From NCBI RefSeq assembly GCF_001717585.1, contig NZ_CP017042.1:781501-845500 (forward strand): a DNA stretch of 64,000 nucleotides, written 5' to 3'. Under the pieces are notes generated by a model. The model made no database searches. It saw only the letters and a program-made list of their open reading frames with translations, and was not told the DNA's origin. The position numbers were made by a program, and so were the translations under genes. This DNA comes from Selenomonas sp. oral taxon 920 (lineage in GTDB: Bacteria > Bacillota > Negativicutes > Selenomonadales > Selenomonadaceae). Each line of letters begins with the position of its first letter. The first letter of the stretch is position 1. Of this stretch, positions 57,521-64,000 are shown in pieces.

Positions 57521-60500
57521 ATGAGGATTGTACTCTATACCAACATTCTGCGTGTTACTGTGCTCGCACGCCGCTGCGCTTCCTATATGGAGGAACCCGA
57601 GGTGTGCGTCTGCCCTGTCAAGGGCATGGACGATTGGAATGCGATGCGCGCAGATGCGGATCTCCACCTCTTCCTCTGGATGGGCACAGGACTCGATAAT
57701 GACTTTCTAAAGAAAGCATCGCGTGACCTGCAGAGAAAGAGAGTTCCCCATCTGATCGTCGTGGACAATGCCGATCATGATAAGGTGACATATGGGTTCT
57801 CGGAGGAGCAAATTCAGACGGCATGGGCATATTTTCGCTATGACGGCGAGGAGAATATGCGCAATCTTTTTTACTGGCTCGGCAGAGAGTTCGGAGGGCT
57901 TGCCTGCACAGCAGAGCCGCCGCGTCCGCTCACGTGGAACGGCGTCTATCATCCGGACTGGACGGGGGATCCCGAGGACATCGCGGGATATCTCGCCTCG
58001 CATTACCAGGAAGGGCGTCCGACGGTCGGGATGATATTTTATCGTTCGGAATGGATTACGGGGGACTTCACCTACCATACTGCGCTCGTTCGTGCAATCG
58101 AGGCGGAGGGGATGAACGCGGTCGCTGTGTTTTCCAATTCCTATCGTGACGAACGCGTAGAGTCGCCGACGCTGATGGATGCGATCCGCAAGTACTTCTG
58201 CAGGGATGGAAAGCCCTTTGTCGACGTGATCATCAGTACGATGAAGTTTTCCATCAAGGCAGGCGGCACGCGTATTGAGGACCTCTATGAACTCGGCGTG
58301 CCCATTCTTGAGGCGTATACGGTGCTTGCAGAAAAGGAGGAGTGGGAGCGCTCTCCGGCGGGACTTGACCCCATGGAGGTCTCGATGAGCGTCGCCATGC
58401 CGGAGTTTGACGGCGTGATCCATGGCGTACCGATTGCAGCGAAGGTGCGCGACGAAAGCGGTGAGGTCAGCTATGCAGCCCTCAATGAGCGCATGGAGCG
58501 GATCGCGTGCAAGGCACGCAAGTGGGCAGCGCTGCGGCATAAGCCAAACGCGGAGAAGAAGATTGCCATTGTTTTCCATAACTATCCGCCGACGAATGCG
58601 AACATCGGAAGCGCTGCGGGGTTGGATTCGCCGGAGAGCGTGCTTCGTCTGCTCACGGCAATGTGCACGGCGGGCTACCTCATGGATGAGATTCCGGAGA
58701 GCAGCAAGGCGTTTATGAAGCTGCTGACGGATCACGCGACAAATGACCGCCGCTTTATGAGCGCGGCACAGGCAAAGTCTGCGGACGGACAGCTGACGGC
58801 AGAGCAGTACCGCACATTTTTCACAGAGCTGCCGGAGCAGGTGCGATCACAGCTGACAAAGGACTGGGGCGATGCGCCCGGCGACGTGTTCAACTATGAC
58901 GGGACCCTGCTCATCCCGGGCACGCTGAACGGGAATCTGTTCATCACGGTGCAGCCGCCGCGCGGGTTTGGTGAGGATCCGGGAAAGCTCCTGCATTCGC
59001 CCGATGCTGCACCGACGCATCACTACATCGGATGCTATCACTGGCTGCGCGATATCTGGAAGGCGGATGCCGTGATCCACGTCGGAACACACGGATCGCT
59101 GGAGTGGCTGCCGGGGAAGAGCACCGGCCTGTCCGATATCTGCTACCCGGATGTGTCGCTGGGCGATCTGCCGGACATCTATCCCTACTGGATCACGATC
59201 GTTGGGGAGGGGATTCAGGCGAAACGCCGCGGTGCGGCGTGCCTCATCAGCCATCTCTCCCCGCCGATGCAGCTGGCAGGAGGATTCGAGGAACTCGAAG
59301 AGCTCGAGCAGGCCCTTGATGAATACGTTCACTTCCGTGCGACGCAGCCGGACAATATCGAGGCTGTGCAGGATATCGTCCGTGAAAAGGCGGCTGCCTG
59401 TCATTTTGAGGATGAGATTGATGAGGGCGATGACTTCGACGATTATACGGCGCGCCTCCACAACTATGTGACAGACATCAAGAATATGCAGATCCGCACA
59501 GGCCTGCATATTCTCGGGCGCGCCCCCGAGGGAGAGGGACTGATCGACTTCCTGTGCGCGCTCGTGCGCATGGAGCACGGCGGGGAGAAATCCCTCGTTC
59601 GCCTGCTCGCCGCGCAGGCAGGCTATGACTATGAGGAGCTTCTCACGCACAGCGAGCGCATGACAGCAGATGAGATGACCTATGGCAGGAAGCTGGACGC
59701 GGTCGAGGCAGAGATGCGCGCGCTCATCTCCTTCCTTGCCGCATATGACTATGCACCGGAGGCGGTCGAGCAGGCAATGACACTTCCCGGGATTGCCGCT
59801 GCCTCTGCGGAGGCGCGTGCATCATTTTCCCATGCGCTGCACGAGATTGTGGAGAATATGGTGCCGCGTCTGCGCCGTACAGAGGGGGAGATTACGGAGA
59901 CGCTGCGCGCGCTCACAGGCAGATACATTGAGCCAAGCCCTGCAGGCGCACCGACGACAAACGGCGTGGATGTGCTTCCGACGGGGCGGAATTTCTACGG
60001 CCTCGACCCGCGCTGTATGCCGACGCCTGCTGCTTGGGAGTACGGAAAACAGCTCGGTGATGCCCTCATAGAGCAGTATATCAGCGACGAGGGGCGCTAT
60101 CCGGAGGCGGTCGGGATTGTCTTCTGGGCGGGCTCGAATATGCGCAGCCACGGGCAGTGCATCGCAGAGCTCTTCTATCTCATGGGGGTGCGTCCCATAT
60201 GGCTGCGATCCTCGCAGCGTGTCTGCGGTCTCGAGATCATCCCCGTCGCCGAGCTCCAGCGGCCTCGTATCGATGTGACGGCACGCATCAGCGGACTGTT
60301 CCGCGATGCCGTTCCGAATGCGATACGCTGGGTCGATGAGGCGGTGCGCATGGTGCGCGACCTCGATGAGAGCGACGAGGAGAACTATGTGCGCAAGCAC
60401 GTCCTCGCAGATACCGCCTGGCTCGAGGAGCAGGGGGAGGCGCAGGAGAGTGCATGGGAACGCGCCTCTGTGCGCATTTTTGGCGATCCTCCAGGAGCGT

Positions 60501-61204
60501 ATGGTGCGGGCATTGCGAGTCTCCTCGAGTCGAAGGCATGGGAGACGCTCGACGATCTGGCGGCGGTCTATACGCGGTTCTCGGGAACCGCATACGGCGG
60601 TGATGGGTTTGCACGCGGTTATGATCCCGAGGTGTTTCAGCGCCGTATGGCGGGGCTCGATGTCACGGTCAAGAACGAGGACACACGTGAGACGCATATG
60701 TTCAGCTCGGACGACTACAACGCCTACCACGGCGGCATGATTGCGACCGTGCGGGCACTGACGGGCAAGGCTCCGCGCTCCTATACGGGCGACTCGAGCG
60801 ACCGGCAGCGCATTGTCCTGCGCAGCGTCGCCGAGGAGGCGGCCCGCCTCTTCCGCGGGGAAGCGATGAATCCGAAGTTCATCGAGGGGATGAAGGAGCA
60901 CGGCTATAAGGGTGCCTCTGATCTCGCGAACTATCTTGCGCACAGCTATCAATGGGATGCGACAAGCGGCGTGATGAAGGATTGGATGTACGAGGGCTAC
61001 GCGCGCAAATATGTGCTGGACGCGGGCATGCAGGAGTGGATGCAGGATGTCAACCCGTGGGCGCTTCACCGCATGGCGGAAACACTGCTCGAGGCAGAGC
61101 AGCGCGGCCTATGGAGCGCCTCGAAGGAAACGCTTGCGGAGGTGCGCAGCCTCTATCTCTCCATTGAGGGTGATCTCGAGGAACGTTCGGAGGGGACCGT
61201 ATGA
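57521..61204 (+). CDS. CobN/BchH-family large chelatase subunit
   Basis: A 1227-residue tetrapyrrole-binding catalytic subunit of class I chelatases. Family motifs are FHNYPPTNANIGSAAGLDSP, VHVGTHGSLEWLPGKS, PTGRNFYGLDPR and IDVTARISGLFRD. With the I and D subunits just upstream this would be a complete ATP-dependent chelatase. CobN inserts Co into hydrogenobyrinate diamide and BchH inserts Mg into protoporphyrin. The related HmuS of Bacteroides has been reported to remove iron from haem. Which of these applies is open. The start is ATG 57521 with AAAGGAG upstream. Its end overlaps the next gene as ATGA. Confidence 0.92.
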   Translation: MRIVLYTNILRVTVLARRCASYMEEPEVCVCPVKGMDDWNAMRADADLHLFLWMGTGLDNDFLKKASRDLQRKRVPHLIVVDNADHDKVTYGFSEEQIQTAWAYFRYDGEENMRNLFYWLGREFGGLACTAEPPRPLTWNGVYHPDWTGDPEDIAGYLASHYQEGRPTVGMIFYRSEWITGDFTYHTALVRAIEAEGMNAVAVFSNSYRDERVESPTLMDAIRKYFCRDGKPFVDVIISTMKFSIKAGGTRIEDLYELGVPILEAYTVLAEKEEWERSPAGLDPMEVSMSVAMPEFDGVIHGVPIAAKVRDESGEVSYAALNERMERIACKARKWAALRHKPNAEKKIAIVFHNYPPTNANIGSAAGLDSPESVLRLLTAMCTAGYLMDEIPESSKAFMKLLTDHATNDRRFMSAAQAKSADGQLTAEQYRTFFTELPEQVRSQLTKDWGDAPGDVFNYDGTLLIPGTLNGNLFITVQPPRGFGEDPGKLLHSPDAAPTHHYIGCYHWLRDIWKADAVIHVGTHGSLEWLPGKSTGLSDICYPDVSLGDLPDIYPYWITIVGEGIQAKRRGAACLISHLSPPMQLAGGFEELEELEQALDEYVHFRATQPDNIEAVQDIVREKAAACHFEDEIDEGDDFDDYTARLHNYVTDIKNMQIRTGLHILGRAPEGEGLIDFLCALVRMEHGGEKSLVRLLAAQAGYDYEELLTHSERMTADEMTYGRKLDAVEAEMRALISFLAAYDYAPEAVEQAMTLPGIAAASAEARASFSHALHEIVENMVPRLRRTEGEITETLRALTGRYIEPSPAGAPTTNGVDVLPTGRNFYGLDPRCMPTPAAWEYGKQLGDALIEQYISDEGRYPEAVGIVFWAGSNMRSHGQCIAELFYLMGVRPIWLRSSQRVCGLEIIPVAELQRPRIDVTARISGLFRDAVPNAIRWVDEAVRMVRDLDESDEENYVRKHVLADTAWLEEQGEAQESAWERASVRIFGDPPGAYGAGIASLLESKAWETLDDLAAVYTRFSGTAYGGDGFARGYDPEVFQRRMAGLDVTVKNEDTRETHMFSSDDYNAYHGGMIATVRALTGKAPRSYTGDSSDRQRIVLRSVAEEAARLFRGEAMNPKFIEGMKEHGYKGASDLANYLAHSYQWDATSGVMKDWMYEGYARKYVLDAGMQEWMQDVNPWALHRMAETLLEAEQRGLWSASKETLAEVRSLYLSIEGDLEERSEGTV

Positions 61205-62187
61205 GCTGCAAAAATCAACTCATGTCCTTTTTCATAGCGGTTCTCACCGTATGCTTTCTCACGGGCTGCGCTGACCTTTCCAATAACCAGGGAGGGGGTT
61301 ATCAGGTTACGGATGTGGAGGGCACGGTCATCACGATCGCGCATAAGCCGCAGCGGATCCTGACCGTCAGTGCTGGTACGGATGAGCTGATGCTTGGCCT
61401 TGTGGAGCCGGAGCGCATGGCGGCGATCAATGAATCTCTCGCCGATCGGGAACATACGAATATTCCGTGGGTGTGTGACCGGATTCCGACGGTCATCCCC
61501 CGCAGCCCGTCGGTCGAGCAGATTGCGGCGCTGCATCCGGATCTTGTCATCGTGACGCCGTGGATGCCGCGCGAGAACATCGATGCCATCCGCGAGCTGA
61601 ACGTGCCGGTTCTCGTCTGCAAGTCCGCTGCGACAATAGAGGATATTCACGATAATATCCGACTCTATGCAGCGGCTGTCGGCGAAGTGGAGCGCGGGGA
61701 GAAACTCGTCGGCATGATGGAGGAAAAGCTCGCGGAGATCCGTGCGAAGGTGGCAGAGGTTCCGGAGGAGAAGAAGCATAAGAGCATTGCACTCATCTCC
61801 ATCATGGTGAACTACGGCGGCGCAGGCTGTACCTTTGACGAGCTCTGCCGCTGTACGGATTCGATCAACGCCAAGGCGGCGGCAGGCAATCGCATGGGGC
61901 AGGAGATGACGAAGGAGCAACTCGTCGCAGCGAATCCAGACTACCTCTTTTTCCCAAGCTATGAAGATGGTGCGACCAACGAGGAGAACTACGGACGTCA
62001 GTATCTGGAGGACCCCTCGCTTGCACAGATGACTGCCGTGCGGGAGCGACAGATCGGTCATCCGTGGGCGCGCTATGTTTACAATCTCTCGCAGGACATT
62101 GTGTATGGTATTCAGGAGACGGCGTGGATTCTCTACGGCGACGAGTTCAAACAGTCGCGGCATGAGTTTCTTACGGCCGTGGAATAA
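61201..62187 (+). CDS. second BtuF/FepB-type binding lipoprotein
   Basis: A 328-residue lipoprotein with lipobox Cys23 (CFLTGC). The binding-protein fold has ITIAHKPQRILTVSAGTDELMLGLVEPERMAAIN, ALHPDLVIVTPW and LVAANPDYLFFPSYEDG. It differs clearly from the binding protein at 50367. The ATG overlaps the CobN-like stop by four bases and the NifH-like gene starts nine bases on, so a transporter part is embedded within an enzyme operon. This suggests that the enzymes act on an imported compound. No permease lies in the window. Confidence 0.87.
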   Translation: MSCKNQLMSFFIAVLTVCFLTGCADLSNNQGGGYQVTDVEGTVITIAHKPQRILTVSAGTDELMLGLVEPERMAAINESLADREHTNIPWVCDRIPTVIPRSPSVEQIAALHPDLVIVTPWMPRENIDAIRELNVPVLVCKSAATIEDIHDNIRLYAAAVGEVERGEKLVGMMEEKLAEIRAKVAEVPEEKKHKSIALISIMVNYGGAGCTFDELCRCTDSINAKAAAGNRMGQEMTKEQLVAANPDYLFFPSYEDGATNEENYGRQYLEDPSLAQMTAVRERQIGHPWARYVYNLSQDIVYGIQETAWILYGDEFKQSRHEFLTAVE

Positions 62188-62196
62188 GGTGATCCT

Positions 62197-63009
62197 ATGA
62201 AAAAAATTGCCTTCTACGGCAAGGGCGGCATCGGAAAGTCCACGACAGCCGCAAATGTATCTGCCGCGTTCTCTCGCATGGGACGGCGCGTCTGCCAGAT
62301 CGGCTGTGATCCGAAGAATGACTCGACGCGCCTTCTGCTCGGCCGTATTGCGCCCTCCACGATCCTCGATCTGGAGCGGGAGAAAAAGGGAGCTGCGCTG
62401 ACGCTCGCAGACCTCGTGCATGAAGGGTTCAGCGGCATTCGCTGCATTGAGGCCGGCGGGCCGGATCCCGGCGTTGGCTGTGCAGGGCGCGGGATTATCG
62501 TTGCGCTCGAGCGCCTCAAGGCACTGCATGCGTTTGATGACCTCGATGTCGTTCTCTACGATGTCCTCGGCGATGTGGTCTGCGGCGGCTTTGCCGTGCC
62601 CATCCGTGAGGGCTATGCCTCGGAGATATACATTGTTTCCTCGGGCGAGCTCATGTCGCTCTATGCGGCGAACAATATAGCAAAGGGCGTGCGCCGTTTC
62701 GCCGAGCGCGGTGCGGTGAAGCTCGGCGGCATCATCGGCAACGGCAGAGATGTTCTGCGTGAGCGAGAGCTGCTCGAGGCGTTTGCTGCACGTATCGGTA
62801 CGCAGCTCATCACCTACATCCCGCGGTCGCGCGCTGTGCACGAGGCGGAGATTCATCGGCAGACGCTCATCGCCTATGCGCCCGACTCGGAGCAGGCGCA
62901 GCACTATACGGCACTCGCGCAGGCGATCGATACGAATGAGATGCTGACCGTTCCGACACCGATGGAGTTCGAGGAGCTCGAGGATCTGGTGGAGCGCTAT
63001 GGGGATTGA
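62197..63009 (+). CDS. NifH/BchL-like iron protein
   Basis: A 270-residue ATP-dependent electron donor of the nitrogenase iron-protein family. Walker A is GKGGIGKST (residues 8-16). The two Cys that bridge a [4Fe-4S] cluster between subunits are present, Cys95 in [10 protein letters not shown] and Cys129 in [11 protein letters not shown], along with the switch regions GCDPKNDST and YDVLGD. It lacks the other nif genes around it, so dinitrogen fixation is unlikely. Homologues reduce tetrapyrroles (BchL, BchX, CfbC) or thioethers (MarH). It overlaps the next gene by 11 bases. Confidence 0.92.
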   Translation: MKKIAFYGKGGIGKSTTAANVSAAFSRMGRRVCQIGCDPKNDSTRLLLGRIAPSTILDLEREKKGAALTLADLVHEGFSGIRCIEAGGPDPGVGCAGRGIIVALERLKALHAFDDLDVVLYDVLGDVVCGGFAVPIREGYASEIYIVSSGELMSLYAANNIAKGVRRFAERGAVKLGGIIGNGRDVLRERELLEAFAARIGTQLITYIPRSRAVHEAEIHRQTLIAYAPDSEQAQHYTALAQAIDTNEMLTVPTPMEFEELEDLVERYGD

Positions 63010-64000
63010 GGTCAAGCGCGTCGGCGTCCGTCGGACGAACTGCAGCTGCAGCATGCCGGGTGTCTGGCGCGCGCTGTCCTTCGTGCGGGGTGCACTCGTT
63101 GTCTTTCACAGCCCGCGTCCGTGTGCGCATATTGCGCACGGCATGGATGTGAGCAGCTTTCACCGGCTGACGGCAGCGGGGACCTCCGTACGTCTCTCTT
63201 CTGTGCCGCTCCTGACAAGTGGCCTTGGGGAGAACGAGGCGATTTTCGGCGGCGAGGACCGACTGCGGGAGTGCATTCGTTTTGGCGCAGAGAAGTATCA
63301 CCCGCAGGCCGTATTCATCGCAAACTCCTGCGTCAGCGGCGTGATCGGTGATGATACGAAGGCGATCGCGGAGGAGATGGAGGCGGAGCTCGGGATTCCT
63401 GTCATGGCGGTGTCTGCGCACGGATTCCTCGATGGAGAGTACTATGCGGGCTACCTCGATGCTGCACGTGCGCTCGTAGACCGCTTCATGCAGCCCGCAG
63501 AGCGAAAGGCGGGAACCGTTGCCCTCCTCGGTGACTGCGGAGGAATGCACGGAGAATACGTGAAGGAGCTGCGGCGACTGCTTGCCCTGCTCGATCTCAA
63601 GGTGACGGCGCAGTTCCCGTCGTATCTGGCACTCGATGAGATGCAGGCGGTGCCGGAGGCGGAGCTCATCATTCTCCTCGGACGTCGGATGGACGATGAG
63701 AAGCAGGCACAGCTGGCAGCACTCGCGGAGCATATGCATGAGCGCTTCGGCACGCCGTATCTCGCCGATGTTTATGCCGTCGGCGCGGAGGAGACAAAGA
63801 CCTGGCTGCGCCGTGTCGGCGCACTCTGTCACCGAGAGGAGGCGGCAGAGCGTGCCATCGCATCGGAGGAGGCGGCTTTTTCCGCAGTTGTCGAGAAGGC
63901 GCGTGCTGATCTCGCGGGGCGAAGATGCGGGCTTGCGATTGGCCGCGACCTTACATGGTTTCAGCCGGAAATCATCCTGCGCCTGCTGAACAAGGCCGGC
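62999..64000 (+). CDS. NifD/BchN-like nitrogenase component 1 protein, 3' end outside window
   Basis: An open frame of 334 codons runs from ATG 62999 (GGAG five bases upstream) to the window edge without a stop. It matches the component 1 fold. Three Cys positions equivalent to the P-cluster ligands of NifD are kept: Cys15/17 in NCSCSMPG, Cys42 in [11 protein letters not shown] and Cys111 in [14 protein letters not shown]. These are followed by the typical [14 protein letters not shown]. Electrons would come from the NifH-like protein encoded just upstream. Whether it works as a homodimer (like CfbD) or with a second subunit beyond the window is unknown. Confidence 0.9.
   Translation, partial: MGIEVKRVGVRRTNCSCSMPGVWRALSFVRGALVVFHSPRPCAHIAHGMDVSSFHRLTAAGTSVRLSSVPLLTSGLGENEAIFGGEDRLRECIRFGAEKYHPQAVFIANSCVSGVIGDDTKAIAEEMEAELGIPVMAVSAHGFLDGEYYAGYLDAARALVDRFMQPAERKAGTVALLGDCGGMHGEYVKELRRLLALLDLKVTAQFPSYLALDEMQAVPEAELIILLGRRMDDEKQAQLAALAEHMHERFGTPYLADVYAVGAEETKTWLRRVGALCHREEAAERAIASEEAAFSAVVEKARADLAGRRCGLAIGRDLTWFQPEIILRLLNKAG

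Noticed and set aside
61153-63054. A 633-codon minus-strand frame under the binding protein and NifH-like genes
   Set aside because: The plus-strand genes show clear catalytic motifs and tight operon spacing. The reverse frame has none.
54531-64000. Reading the chelatase/nitrogenase-like operon as a nitrogen-fixation or bacteriochlorophyll locus
   Set aside because: No nifK, nifB, nifE, nifN or photosynthesis genes are seen, and TonB receptors, binding lipoproteins and a cobalamin riboswitch surround it. The genes beyond 64 kb were not visible, so a second reductase subunit remains possible.

Overview
The window looks like chromosome from a diderm (outer-membrane-bearing) member of the Firmicutes, most likely Selenomonas or a close relative in the Negativicutes. 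Firmicute-type traits are the HrcA/CIRCE-controlled hrcA-grpE-dnaK-dnaJ operon, an L10 leader, and the rimP-nusA-rnpM-ylxQ-infB-rbfA-nrnA-truB order. Outer-membrane traits are a two-partner secretion pair, TonB-dependent receptors and lipoprotein binding proteins. Coding DNA is GC-rich at third positions, which makes many long but empty antisense reading frames. The genus is inferred from these traits; no database search was run.

Layout. 0-10 kb: the start of a PTS glucitol IIA-like gene on the minus strand, a sucrose operon (EIIABC plus sucrose-6-phosphate hydrolase), a small unknown gene and a polysaccharide deacetylase on the minus strand, then map, a DEAD-box helicase, a NERD-like protein and a phosphofructokinase with the pyrophosphate-type signature. 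9.5-13.4 kb: five tRNAs (two identical initiator tRNAs) followed by rpmG-secE-nusG-rplK-rplA-L10 leader-rplJ-rplL. 13.5-24.7 kb: a TpsB/TpsA pair with a 3151-residue adhesin. 24.8-29.6 kb: the heat-shock operon. 29.7-32.5 kb: three unrecognised genes. 32.5-39.6 kb: the rimP-to-truB translation operon, followed by a 170-bp near-perfect palindromic element. 39.9-49.5 kb: an M16 peptidase, dapA, mmuM, a folate operon ending in an HPPK-DHFR fusion, ung and a lipoprotein MsrAB.

49.5-64 kb is the accessory region of most interest. A cobalamin riboswitch and terminator precede an internally deleted TonB receptor, a binding lipoprotein, a radical SAM/SPASM enzyme and a full-length TonB receptor. A tightly packed operon follows: ChlI-like and ChlD-like AAA+ chelatase subunits, a CobN/BchH-like large chelatase subunit, a second binding lipoprotein, a NifH/BchL-like iron protein and a NifD/BchN-like protein cut by the window end. 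Together these genes combine import of a bulky metallo-compound, ATP-driven metal insertion or removal on a tetrapyrrole, and nitrogenase-like low-potential reduction. That logic recalls bacteriochlorophyll and F430 synthesis, but sits in what appears to be a non-photosynthetic, non-methanogenic host. I infer a tetrapyrrole or corrinoid salvage or modification system; its substrate cannot be read from the sequence.
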